64,000 nt of DNA from N074bin45 sp039587475 (GTDB taxonomy: Bacteria > Gemmatimonadota > Gemmatimonadetes > Gemmatimonadales > GWC2-71-9), in contig JBDHIK010000002.1 of the NCBI GenBank assembly GCA_039587475.1, positions 1 to 64,000 of the forward strand, in the 5' to 3' direction. The position numbers and the translations under genes were made by a program. The notes below the pieces were generated by a model, which saw only the letters and a program-made list of their open reading frames with translations, was not told the DNA's origin and searched no databases. Each line of letters opens with the position of its first letter. Position 1 is the first letter of the stretch. Shown piece after piece: positions 25,971 through 34,490 of the stretch.

Positions 25971-26777
25971 ATGGGACAAGTCGTTGCCATCGTCAACCAG
26001 AAGGGTGGGGTCGGAAAGACCACCACGGCCGTGAATCTCGCGGCCTCGGTGGCCGCGGCCGAACGCCGTACCCTGCTGGTCGACGCCGATCCGCAGGGCA
26101 ACGCCACCAGTGGCGTGGGCATCGACCGCGACCCGGCGGCGCCCTCCATCTACGACTGTCTCATCGGGCGGCTTCCGGCCAGTGAGGTGGTACTGCAGCA
26201 CCGCGCCCTCCCCAGTCTCGACGTGCTGCCCGCAACGCAGGATCTGGTCGGCGCCGAGGTAGAACTGGTGGATCGGCCCGATCGCGAGACCATGCTCCGG
26301 CGCGCCTTGGCCGATCAGGTCCAGGCCTATGACTACGTCATGATCGACTGCCCGCCATCGCTCGGGCTGATTACCCTCAACGTGCTGGCCGCCTCCGATA
26401 CGGTGCTCATTCCGATCCAATGCGAGTACTACGCCTTGGAGGGAATCTCCCAGCTCCTCAACACCATCCGGGTGGTGCAACAGAACTTCAATCCTCCCCT
26501 CGCCATCAATGGAGTCCTGCTCACCATGTATGACTCCAGGCTCAACCTGAGTCGCCAGGTGGCCGAGGATGCCAAGGAGTACTTCGGCCCCAAGGTGTTC
26601 GAGACGGTCATCCCCAGAAACGTCCGCCTGGCGGAGGCGCCGTCCTTCGGAAAACCCATTCTGTTGTACGACGTGGCTTCGGTGGGTGCCAAGAGCTACA
26701 TGGCCTTGGCCCGCGAGTTTCTCGAACGCGATGCCCGGCCGAAAAGCGACACTGTCCTGCCGGAGGTGCAGCCATGA
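25971..26777 (+). CDS. parA: Chromosome partitioning ATPase ParA/Soj
   Basis: Deviant Walker ATPase of 268 residues that moves ParB-parS complexes. It has KGGVGKTTTAVNLA near the N terminus, the DADPQGN motif and DCPPSLGLIT. It lacks an N-terminal helix-turn-helix, so it is the chromosomal (Soj) kind. The ATG at 25971 lies 200 bases after parS; it overlaps parB by four bases. No strong ribosome site is seen before it. Confidence 0.95.
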   Translation: MGQVVAIVNQKGGVGKTTTAVNLAASVAAAERRTLLVDADPQGNATSGVGIDRDPAAPSIYDCLIGRLPASEVVLQHRALPSLDVLPATQDLVGAEVELVDRPDRETMLRRALADQVQAYDYVMIDCPPSLGLITLNVLAASDTVLIPIQCEYYALEGISQLLNTIRVVQQNFNPPLAINGVLLTMYDSRLNLSRQVAEDAKEYFGPKVFETVIPRNVRLAEAPSFGKPILLYDVASVGAKSYMALAREFLERDARPKSDTVLPEVQP

Positions 26778-27649
26778 GCGAACGACGTTTAGGGCGCGGC
26801 CTCGAAGCGTTGCTCGGTCCCATGACGCGGGAGGAAGCCGACCAGCCCGGCACGCTTCGGGACCTTCCGGTCGGACAACTGCGGCCTAATCCGTATCAGC
26901 CCCGTCGCACGTTCGACGAAGACGCATTGACCGAGTTGGCCTCTTCCATTCGGGCATCCGGCCTGCTGCAACCAGTAGTCGTGCGAGCAGCCGGCGACGG
27001 CTTTCAGTTGATTGCCGGAGAGCGACGCTGGCGTGCGGTGGAGCGTCTGGGCTGGTCGACCGTCCCTGCGGTGGTACGCGAGGCAGACGACCAGACGCTG
27101 TTGACGTTGGCCCTGATCGAAAACCTGCAACGAGACGACCTCAACCCGATCGATGAAGCCCAGGGTTACGATCGTCTCATGACGGAATTCCACCTGTCGG
27201 CCAATGAGGTGGCGGGACTGGTGGGAAGAGATCGATCCACGGTCGCCAACGCGCTCCGCCTTCTCAAGCTGCCGGTCGAGGTGCAGGGGCAAGTGCAGGA
27301 GGGAAGCTTGAGCGCGGGACACGGTCGCGCCTTGCTGACGTTGTCGACTCCGGGCGCCATGCGCTCCATGGCGGACCGCGCCATCGACCAGGGCTGGTCG
27401 GTACGGGAAATGGAACGACAAGCGAGACACGGCACCAGGCCCAAGCGGACCCGTCAAGGAGGTACCGGCCCGCAACAGGCTTCGCTCGAAGCGCGTCGCA
27501 TCGAGGACGCACTGCGTCAGCATCTCGGCACCGATGTCCGCATCACCGCCAAGCGTCGCGGCCGCGGCCTGGTAACGTTGAGCTACTACTCCAACGACGA
27601 CCTGGCGCGACTCCTCGAGTTGCTTCTGGGCGAACCTTTCCAGGGATGA
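26774..27649 (+). CDS. parB: Chromosome partitioning protein ParB/Spo0J
   Basis: CTP-dependent DNA clamp of 291 residues that loads at parS. The N-terminal ParA-contact segment is RRLGRGLEALLG; LRPNPYQPRRTF starts the nuclease-like domain, and GERRWRA is the CTP-binding motif. A helix-turn-helix lies around VGRDRSTVANALRLLKLP. The C-terminal dimerisation part begins after a basic linker. The ATG overlaps the parA stop and its own stop overlaps the next ATG, so parA, parB and the peptidase gene should be translated together. Confidence 0.95.
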   Translation: MSERRLGRGLEALLGPMTREEADQPGTLRDLPVGQLRPNPYQPRRTFDEDALTELASSIRASGLLQPVVVRAAGDGFQLIAGERRWRAVERLGWSTVPAVVREADDQTLLTLALIENLQRDDLNPIDEAQGYDRLMTEFHLSANEVAGLVGRDRSTVANALRLLKLPVEVQGQVQEGSLSAGHGRALLTLSTPGAMRSMADRAIDQGWSVREMERQARHGTRPKRTRQGGTGPQQASLEARRIEDALRQHLGTDVRITAKRRGRGLVTLSYYSNDDLARLLELLLGEPFQG

Positions 27650-28449
27650 ACAAGAAGCACAAGGCACGCGGCGCCACGGTTGTCTGGCATCGTGACGGGG
27701 CGCTCTCCTCGCGCTCCTTCTACTTGTCGGGGTGGGCCCTTCGCGCCACCGTGATCCTCGGATCCCTGGCCGTCATCTTCTTCTTCGTGTTGGCGGTGTT
27801 GTACGGACCGATCCTGAGTCTGGCAGCCCGTGTGCCCGGTTTGAATCGGGATATTGCGCAACTCGAAGCCGACAACGCCAAAGTGCGCGACCTGGCTGAG
27901 GCCCTCAGCCGGGCCGAGTCGCGATACGACCAGCTGCGCGAAATGCTGGGGGCCGACCTCGTGCCGGAGGGCGGCGCGTTCGCCCAGCCCCTGCCGGTGG
28001 CGCCCCCCATCGTCGGCCGGGCGCCCAACAGTCCCCCGTTGTACGAGTCCATCCCGTCGGTGCCATCCCATTGGCCGATCGATGCCGACGGGTACATCAC
28101 CCGGGGCCAGTCGGGTAGCAACGCCAGAGGCCAGGCCCATCCCGGCCTGGACGTGGCCATCCCCATCGGAAGCGTGGTCCGGGCCGCGGGTGGCGGCAGG
28201 GTGGTCGAAACAGGCGACGACGAGGAATACGGCAGATTCGTCCGACTGGCACATCCGGATAGCATCGAATCGATGTATGGTCATCTGTCACGGATCACCG
28301 TAGTGCAAGGTGATTATGTTGCGGCGGGGACGGTCATCGGCCTGTCAGGAAACAGCGGTCGCTCCAGCGCCCCGCATCTGCATTTTGAGGTCCGTCTCGA
28401 GGGACGGTCTCGGGATCCACTCGAATTCGTGTCAGAGGGAGTTCAGTAG
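27646..28449 (+). CDS. M23 family (LytM) endopeptidase, membrane-anchored
   Basis: Peptidoglycan hydrolase or hydrolase activator of 267 residues. It has a cytoplasmic basic start, one transmembrane helix (about 35-55), a short coiled-coil stretch (LEADNAKVRDLAEALSRAES), and a C-terminal LytM domain. Zinc ligands are present: HPGLD (His165, Asp169) and HLHF (His244, His246), so the domain is probably catalytic. It overlaps parB by four bases and is followed directly by the bactofilin gene. M23 peptidase and bactofilin pairs are known to set cell shape, for example in Helicobacter and Myxococcus. Confidence 0.92.
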   Translation: MNKKHKARGATVVWHRDGALSSRSFYLSGWALRATVILGSLAVIFFFVLAVLYGPILSLAARVPGLNRDIAQLEADNAKVRDLAEALSRAESRYDQLREMLGADLVPEGGAFAQPLPVAPPIVGRAPNSPPLYESIPSVPSHWPIDADGYITRGQSGSNARGQAHPGLDVAIPIGSVVRAAGGGRVVETGDDEEYGRFVRLAHPDSIESMYGHLSRITVVQGDYVAAGTVIGLSGNSGRSSAPHLHFEVRLEGRSRDPLEFVSEGVQ

Positions 28450-28887
28450 ATGGCGATTTTCTCCGAAAAGGACCAACCAGCCAAGCCCGTCACCGAACAG
28501 ACCAAGCGCCGCGGGTCAGGCCAGCCGAGTCTGTCGATGATTGCCTCGGACCTCAAGGTCATAGGCGATCTCGAGACGGACGGGGTCGTGAAAATCGAGG
28601 GAAATGTCGAAGGAACCATCCGGGCCGGCACCCAGGTGCTGGTGTCAGAAGGCGCCCTGATCACCGGAGACATCCACTCCAAGGAAGCCATCATCGGGGG
28701 CGAGGTCCGCGGGGTGGTTCATGCCGAGGAACGGGTGGAGATTCAGGCCACAGCCATGGTCAATGGCGACATCGTCACCAAACGGATCGTGGTGCTCGAA
28801 GGGGGCCGCGTGAACGGAGCCGTGAAGATGGATGGTGGCTCGGTGGCATACCCGAAACAGAGCAGTCCCGCGGCCTCCGTGAATTAG
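28450..28887 (+). CDS. Bactofilin
   Basis: Polymer-forming cytoskeletal protein of 145 residues. A disordered, charged N terminus leads to the bactofilin beta-helix of about 100 residues (SMIASDLKVIGDLETDGVVK onward), with the repeated G-x-V/I-x-G pattern. It starts at the base after the stop of the M23 gene. Together they form a shape module at the end of the par operon. In Myxococcus bactofilins also scaffold ParABS, which makes this order functionally plausible. Confidence 0.93.
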   Translation: MAIFSEKDQPAKPVTEQTKRRGSGQPSLSMIASDLKVIGDLETDGVVKIEGNVEGTIRAGTQVLVSEGALITGDIHSKEAIIGGEVRGVVHAEERVEIQATAMVNGDIVTKRIVVLEGGRVNGAVKMDGGSVAYPKQSSPAASVN

Positions 28888-29203
28888 ACCGTTTCCACAA
28901 AGGCGGTTGATAATCCTCCAATTCTGTGGAAAAGAACGACTTACGCGCTCATCCCGGCTGCTGTTCGAGCCGGGATTTCGTCTTGGTTTCACTGGCCCGG
29001 GCGACGGATGGCCTCACGCCAAGATGTAACTGACGCGACAGTGTTGTAATGGTGGCTCGATCGGCATGTCGCCGCCATGACTGTTTGGAGTTTTGCCTCG
29101 CTATCGCTTACTGTGTCCTGATGGCCGACCTGGTAACTGGTGGCATTGCCCCATGTCCCGATGCCCCCCACGAATCCCATGTGCCCCGCAACGTCACGCC
29201 GTG
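28888..29203. other. Intergenic region: inverted DnaA-box-like elements, then a terminator
   Basis: The first part holds TTTCCACA (28892-28899) and its inverse TGTGGAAA (28925-28932), each close to the DnaA box, with GTTGATAA between them. The terminator follows. From 29000 to 29203 no gene or convincing promoter is visible. Confidence 0.35.
28951..28985 (+). terminator. Terminator after the par-bactofilin operon
   Basis: A perfect nine-base stem, ATCCCGGCT (28951-28959) with AGCCGGGAT (28968-28976), has an eight-base loop and is followed by TTCGTCTTGGTTT. It lies 63 bases after the bactofilin stop. Confidence 0.75.
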
Positions 29204-30205
29204 ATGAGGAGCTGGGCGTCTTCTCGTGTCGGGGCCTGTCTCGTGGCGGCCGTCCTCGTCGGATGTACCGCCAACGAGACCCCGTCCAACCAGGCGTTGC
29301 GGGTGGGGCTGGTCACCCCCGGTTCGGTGGCGGACGCGGCATGGAACGCCGGGGCATACCGTGGGCTGGAATGGATTCGAGACTCCCTGTCTCTCCGCGT
29401 CAGTCATGTCGAAGCCCGAACCCCAGGAGCTCAGGAAGAGGCTCTGCGCACCTATGCGGCCCAGGGGTACGGTCTGGTGTTCGCCCACGGGTTCGAGTTC
29501 CAGGACCTGGCCGAACGGGTTGCGGCACAGTATCCCGAGACCGTCTTCATCATTACCTCCGGCGTCAGGGTGGCCGGCAACGTGGCGCCGCTGGTCTTCC
29601 GCATTCACGAAGCGACCTACCTGGCGGGAATGGTCGCGGGAGCGCTGAGTGCGACCGGGGTGATCGGCTTCGTTGGCGGCATCGAGTTGCCACCGATCGT
29701 GCTGGGCTATCAAGGGTGGCTGAACGGTGCCAGAGCGGTCCGGGCCGACATCGACAGCCGTTTGACCTATCTCAACAATTTCGAGGATGCCGCCGCGGGC
29801 CGTGAAGCGGCGCTCGCCATGATCCGCCTCGGGGCCGATATGTTGCACCATAACGCGGACGCTGCAGCCCTCGGCCTGTTTCAGGCGGTGAAGGAAAGCC
29901 CTGGGGTCTTTGCCTTCGGCAGCAACGCCGACCAATCGCCTTTGGCGCCGGAGCGTGTGCTCGGCTCCGCGGTGATCGATCTTCCGCGGGCGTTTCTCCT
30001 GGTCGCCGAGGCGGTTGCCGCAGGGACCTTCACGCCGAGGGTCCAGTCGTTCGGACTGGAAAGCGGCGTCATCCAGTATCAGCCCAACCCGGGTCTCATC
30101 GACCGACTGCCCTCCGGCCTGGCGGAAAGAGTGACGGCAGCCGAAGACTCTATCCGAATGGCCCTCTTGACGCCGGTGCCGATGCAGGAGATGTCAGGCC
30201 AATGA
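29204..30205 (+). CDS. BMP family (PnrA-like) substrate-binding lipoprotein
   Basis: Periplasmic lipoprotein of about 333 residues that binds nucleosides for ABC import. The signal ends in a clean lipobox (AAVLVGC, Cys about residue 21). The mature part follows the BMP fold: LRVGLVTPGSVADAAWNAG, then TVFIITSGV, and GVIGFVGGIELPPI typical of Med/PnrA proteins. ATG 29204 is preferred for the signal; GTG 29201 is possible. Its stop overlaps the NIF3 start. The transporter ATPase and two permeases follow, so this is the binding protein of a complete importer. Confidence 0.92.
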   Translation: MRSWASSRVGACLVAAVLVGCTANETPSNQALRVGLVTPGSVADAAWNAGAYRGLEWIRDSLSLRVSHVEARTPGAQEEALRTYAAQGYGLVFAHGFEFQDLAERVAAQYPETVFIITSGVRVAGNVAPLVFRIHEATYLAGMVAGALSATGVIGFVGGIELPPIVLGYQGWLNGARAVRADIDSRLTYLNNFEDAAAGREAALAMIRLGADMLHHNADAAALGLFQAVKESPGVFAFGSNADQSPLAPERVLGSAVIDLPRAFLLVAEAVAAGTFTPRVQSFGLESGVIQYQPNPGLIDRLPSGLAERVTAAEDSIRMALLTPVPMQEMSGQ

Positions 30206-30969
30206 ACCAGACCGCTTCACTCGCCGAGATGGCAGCCTTCCTCGACGACTACCTGGCTGTCGGCGAAGTGCCGGACTACGGCAATGCCTTGAACGGCATC
30301 CAGGTGGAGAATTCGGGAACCGTCCACCGTATCATGGCCGCGGTTGACGCCGGCAAACCCTCTCTCGAGGCCGCCGCCGCCGCCGGCCCCGGTACGCTTT
30401 TGCTGGTGCACCACGGGATCTTCTGGGATGGCAACCTCCCCGTGACCGGACGGCGCTATCGGCGGATCCGAACGATGCTGCAGCACGACCTGGCGCTGTA
30501 CGCGGCACACCTGCCGCTGGACGTTCATGACGAAGTCGGCAACAACGTGCTGCTTGCGAAACGATTGGGGTTGACGGTGGAAGGCCGTTTCGGCGCGTTC
30601 CAAGGCATGCCGCTCGGCGTCCACGGCGCTTTGGCAATCGAGCGCGACAGCCTGGTGGCACTCCTCAACACGGAGTTACACACCGAGGCGACCGTGCTGG
30701 CCGGCGGGCCATCCGCCTGTCGCCACGTAGGCATCGTCACGGGTGGTGCGGGGGACATGATCGCGGAGGCACTGGCCGCTGGTTGCGACACCTTCGTGAC
30801 CGGAGAAGGGGCGCACCACACCTACTTCGACGCCCATGAGCTCGGCATCAATGTGATCTACGCGGGCCACTATGCGACCGAGCAACTCGGCGTTCAGGCG
30901 CTCGCAGCGCTCGCGGCGGAGCGCTTCACCCTGCCATGGACCTTCTTCGACCATCCGACCGGCCTCTGA
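30202..30969 (+). CDS. NIF3-like dinuclear metal protein
   Basis: Protein of 255 residues of the NIF3/YbgI family, which form hexameric rings with two metal ions per site. Conserved parts are NALNGIQVENSG, LLVHHGIFWDG (metal-binding histidines), YAAHLPLDVH and, at the C terminus, FVTGEGAHHTYFDAHE and GHYATEQLGV. The family is sometimes labelled GTP cyclohydrolase I type 2, but its true role is unsettled. Here it sits inside a nucleoside importer operon with start and stop coupling, which suggests a link with purine or nucleoside metabolism. Confidence 0.9.
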   Translation: MNQTASLAEMAAFLDDYLAVGEVPDYGNALNGIQVENSGTVHRIMAAVDAGKPSLEAAAAAGPGTLLLVHHGIFWDGNLPVTGRRYRRIRTMLQHDLALYAAHLPLDVHDEVGNNVLLAKRLGLTVEGRFGAFQGMPLGVHGALAIERDSLVALLNTELHTEATVLAGGPSACRHVGIVTGGAGDMIAEALAAGCDTFVTGEGAHHTYFDAHELGINVIYAGHYATEQLGVQALAALAAERFTLPWTFFDHPTGL

Positions 30970-30974
30970 GCCAC

Positions 30975-32447
30975 ATGCCCGTCCGGTTCGCTCTCGACGA
31001 CATCACCAAACGCTACGGCTCGGTCACGGCTCTCGATGGGGCCCATCTCCTGTTGGAGGGTGGTGAAGTCCATGCGGTCCTGGGCGAGAACGGGGCCGGC
31101 AAGACCACACTCATGCGCGTCGCCTTCGGGTTGACCGCACCCGACCTGGGAACCGTGGCGCTGGATGGAGTGCCCGTCGCCATCCCCAATCCCAGGGCGG
31201 CCCGTGCACTTGGAATCGGCATGGTGCACCAGCACTTCACGTCGGTGCCGCAGCTGCCCGTGGCCGAAAACGTGGCTCTGTCCGCCGGGTGGCCTGCCAG
31301 GCCGGGGGACATGCGACGACGCCTGGCATTGCTGTGCCAGACGCTCGATCTGCCGCTCGACCCCGACGCCCTGGCGGGCACCCTGCCGGTTGCCCTCAAA
31401 CAGCGTCTCGAAATCCTGAAGGCTCTGGCAACCGACACGAAGGTGCTCCTCCTCGACGAGCCCACCGCAGTGCTCACTCCTCGGGAGGCGGCGGGGTTGT
31501 TCACGTTCCTGCGCTCCTTCGCATCCGAAGGAGGGGCAGTGGCCCTGATCACCCACAAGTTGAACGAGGTGCTCGATGGGGCAGACCGGGTCACGGTGCT
31601 GCGAGCCGGACGGGTGACCCATACGGGCCCGGCCGAGGGGGAGACGCGGTCGACACTGACACGACACATGATTGGCCGCGACATCACGTCGCCGGAGCAG
31701 AGTCGCTCGGTGTCCGGCGGCGACGTCCTCGTGCGTGTCGCTGATGGCGTCCTGGCGTCACCATCCTTCCAGGGAAGCGGTCTTCGGAGCGGATCGTTGG
31801 AGGTGCGGGCGGGAGAGGTCGTAGGAATCGCGGCGGTGGAGGGCAACGGTCAGCGCGAACTCCTCAGGGCATCGGCAGGAGTCTGGACCCTCGACGGCGG
31901 GGTGGTGGAACTGGCCGGATCATGCGCCTTCATCCCTGAGGACCGAACCAGCGAGGGGCTGATTCCGGCCATGTCCCTCACCGAGAACGTCGTTCTGGGA
32001 GGGGCGCCAGGTGCCAGCTGGCTGAGGCATGCGGGCCCGCTCACCACGATCGACTGGCAGGCTGCCGCCGAGGCCAGCGCAAAGATCATCGAGGAGTACG
32101 GGGTCGTGGCGCCGGGTCCCGAGTCGCCGGTAGCCACGCTCAGTGGCGGCAACCAGCAGAAGTTGGTACTGGGGCGGGCGTTGTTGTCGGAACCCCGAGT
32201 GATCGTCGCCGAGAACCCCACCCGGGGATTGGACGTGGCCGCGGCAACCGAGATTCACGATCGCCTGCGCCGCGCCGCGCACAACGGTGCGGCGGTCCTG
32301 TTCTATTCGAGCGACCTCGACGAAGTGCTCGAGATGGCGGACCGGGTGGTCGTGGTGGCCAACGGCAGGACCGTGCCTGTGGATGGGGCACCCGGGCGCA
32401 CGCGGGTCGGCGAGTTGATGCTCGGTTCCCGATCGCCGGGCTCGTGA
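30975..32447 (+). CDS. Nucleoside/sugar ABC transporter ATPase, two-domain
   Basis: ATPase of about 490 residues with two fused nucleotide-binding domains, as in NupO/YufO and RbsA. The first has GENGAGKTT and LLLDEPTAVLTP, but its signature is degenerate (LPVALKQR). The second has a shortened Walker A region (VEGNGQRELL) and a full signature LSGGNQQKLVLGRAL with Walker B VAENPTRGLD. This asymmetry is normal for the family. ATG 30975 is five bases after the previous stop. It serves the two following permeases. Confidence 0.93.
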   Translation: MPVRFALDDITKRYGSVTALDGAHLLLEGGEVHAVLGENGAGKTTLMRVAFGLTAPDLGTVALDGVPVAIPNPRAARALGIGMVHQHFTSVPQLPVAENVALSAGWPARPGDMRRRLALLCQTLDLPLDPDALAGTLPVALKQRLEILKALATDTKVLLLDEPTAVLTPREAAGLFTFLRSFASEGGAVALITHKLNEVLDGADRVTVLRAGRVTHTGPAEGETRSTLTRHMIGRDITSPEQSRSVSGGDVLVRVADGVLASPSFQGSGLRSGSLEVRAGEVVGIAAVEGNGQRELLRASAGVWTLDGGVVELAGSCAFIPEDRTSEGLIPAMSLTENVVLGGAPGASWLRHAGPLTTIDWQAAAEASAKIIEEYGVVAPGPESPVATLSGGNQQKLVLGRALLSEPRVIVAENPTRGLDVAAATEIHDRLRRAAHNGAAVLFYSSDLDEVLEMADRVVVVANGRTVPVDGAPGRTRVGELMLGSRSPGS

Positions 32448-33517
32448 TGCGCCGTGTCCGGGGGCTGGTGCTTTCACCCAGCGCGGTGACCGTGATGGCC
32501 ATCGCTGCCGGAGCGGTCCTCCTTGCCGTCGGCCTGGAACTCACCGGCTACCACTCGGGTCAGGCCTTTCGCGCCATGTGGCATGGCGCTTTTGGGTCAT
32601 GGTACGCCTTCACGTCCGCGACGCTGCTTCGGGCCATCCCCCTGATCGTCATCGCGCTTGGCTTTGCGCTGGCCCTCAAAGGCGGCGCCCTCAACATCGG
32701 CGCCGAGGGACAGTTCTACGCGGGAGCCATTGCCGCAACGTGGATTGGGCTACAGGTCCATTCCTGGGGGACGGTGCCCGCCATCCTCGCCGTGTGGCTG
32801 GCGTCCTGCCTCGCCGGTGTGGTCTGGATGGCGCTTCCGGTGCTGCTCCGCACCAGGTACGGGGTGCTCGAGGCGATCTCCACGCTTCTCATGAACTTCA
32901 TCGCGCTCTCGCTGGTGAGCTACATGGTGCAGGGGCCACTGCAAGAAGCCAGCGGCATCTACCCGCAAAGCGATCAGATCGCGGAAGTGGCCCGCATTCC
33001 TCTGATTGCAGGAACCAGACTGCACTGGGGCATTGCGGTCGCCTTCGGACTCGCCGCGCTCATCTGGTGGATCTTCAAGTCGTCGCAATGGGGGTTCCAC
33101 CTGCGGGCCGTGGGGCAAGGGGCCGAGGCCGCGCTGGTCACCGGTCGCATCGACCGCAATCGAGTGCTGGCAGCTGCGCTTCTGTGGTCCGGAGCCCTTG
33201 CCGGGCTGGCCGGCGGCTTCGAGGTGTCGGGTGTCTCCCACGCCCTGTACCAGAACCTCTCCCCCGGGTACGGCTTCGCGGCCATCGCCGTAGCGCTGCT
33301 CGCCCGCCTCGACCCACGGGGGATCGTGCTCAGCGGCATTCTGTTCGGCGCGCTGGAGGCAGGGGCCGGCGCCATGCAGCGTGACGCCGGCGTCCCGTCG
33401 GTGGCAGTCTATGTGGTCGAGGCAGTCGTGATTCTGGTGATCCTCCTTGCAGGCGCGGCCAAGGCGGCAGGCCTGGGGAGTCGAAGCCCGGCCCTGTCGG
33501 TGGGAGTGGAACCGTGA
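32444..33517 (+). CDS. Nucleoside ABC transporter permease 1 (NupP-like)
   Basis: Integral membrane protein of about 357 residues of the BPD_transp_2 family with some nine or ten helices. The family core ALKGGALNIGAEGQFYAGAI is present, and GVLEAISTLLMNFIAL is typical of the larger of the two BMP-transporter permeases. GTG 32444 and ATG 32447 are adjacent starts overlapping the ATPase stop. The stop overlaps permease 2. Confidence 0.92.
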   Translation: MMRRVRGLVLSPSAVTVMAIAAGAVLLAVGLELTGYHSGQAFRAMWHGAFGSWYAFTSATLLRAIPLIVIALGFALALKGGALNIGAEGQFYAGAIAATWIGLQVHSWGTVPAILAVWLASCLAGVVWMALPVLLRTRYGVLEAISTLLMNFIALSLVSYMVQGPLQEASGIYPQSDQIAEVARIPLIAGTRLHWGIAVAFGLAALIWWIFKSSQWGFHLRAVGQGAEAALVTGRIDRNRVLAAALLWSGALAGLAGGFEVSGVSHALYQNLSPGYGFAAIAVALLARLDPRGIVLSGILFGALEAGAGAMQRDAGVPSVAVYVVEAVVILVILLAGAAKAAGLGSRSPALSVGVEP

Positions 33518-34422
33518 GCGAGGTTGTGGTGCTGACTGGCTTCCTGGCGGCCGCCGTGCGCGTGGCCACGCCTCTCATGTTGGCGGCCCTCGGCGAGACC
33601 ATCGGGCAGCGATCTGGTGTGATCAATCTCGGGGTGGAGGGGGCCATGCTGGTCGGAGCGCTGGCAGCAGCGATCGGGGCAAGTATCGGGGGCAGCACCG
33701 TTGGGGTCGTGGCGGCGGTGCTGTCTGGGGCGCTGGTGGCGCTGGTGTTCGCCGCGGTGGCAATCGGCGCCCGGGCTGATCAGATCATCACTGGGACGGC
33801 GATTACCCTGGGCGCCGTCGGTGTCACCGGGACCGTCTATCGCTGGTATTTCGGTCCGGGAGGAGCCGGTTTGGGAATCGAGACTCTCGCTCCGGTGCCT
33901 GTGCCGGTTCTCCATCGGATCCCGATACTGGGCCCAGCGCTGTTTACACAGCCCGTTCTCACCTATGCGGCCTATCTTCTCGTGCCGCTGACCTGGTGGC
34001 TGTTGTTCCGCACTCGCTGGGGTTTGAAGTTGCGAGCTGTCGGCGAGTCGAGGGAGGCAGCAATCGTGGCGGGGGTGAATCCATTAGTAGTACGCAGTAC
34101 TGCTACTATTCTGAGCGGTGCATTGGCGGGCCTGGCCGGGGCCAGTCTGGTGCTGGCCCAGGTAGGGACATTCACCGAGCAGATGACTGCCGGTAGGGGC
34201 TTCGTGGCCATCGCCATCGTCGTTCTCGGCCGCTGGAACCCCATTGGGGTAGCAGTTGCGGCGCTGCTCTTTGGGGTAGCCAATGCCAGCCAATTCCTGT
34301 TCCAGGCCATGGACCTGGACATCCCCTATCAGTTCTTCCTGATGTTGCCGTATCTGCTGACCCTCCTGGCCCTGGCTGGAGCGGTGGGCCGCGTCACAGC
34401 GCCGAACCAGCTAGGTCGCTAG
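33514..34422 (+). CDS. Nucleoside ABC transporter permease 2 (NupQ-like)
   Basis: Second permease of 302 residues, with the family motif IGQRSGVINLGVEGAMLVGA and later LKLRAVGESREAAIVAGVNP. Some eight to nine helices. The GTG start overlaps permease 1 (GTGA). It closes the importer operon 29.2-34.4 kb. A short AT-rich stretch at 34081-34120 includes the ten-base palindrome GCAGTACTGC inside the coding sequence. Confidence 0.92.
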   Translation: MSEVVVLTGFLAAAVRVATPLMLAALGETIGQRSGVINLGVEGAMLVGALAAAIGASIGGSTVGVVAAVLSGALVALVFAAVAIGARADQIITGTAITLGAVGVTGTVYRWYFGPGGAGLGIETLAPVPVPVLHRIPILGPALFTQPVLTYAAYLLVPLTWWLLFRTRWGLKLRAVGESREAAIVAGVNPLVVRSTATILSGALAGLAGASLVLAQVGTFTEQMTAGRGFVAIAIVVLGRWNPIGVAVAALLFGVANASQFLFQAMDLDIPYQFFLMLPYLLTLLALAGAVGRVTAPNQLGR

Positions 34423-34490
34423 TATTCGTAAGTCGAAGGGCGACACGCGGTAGCGCGCCACGGGACGTCCTTTCATATTCCAGTGACCCT

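Noticed and set aside
25745..26185. Open frame starting inside parS and running into parA
   Set aside because: Its first part is the palindrome and its last part the shifted parA frame. An AGGAG before an internal ATG near 25824 is too close to serve.
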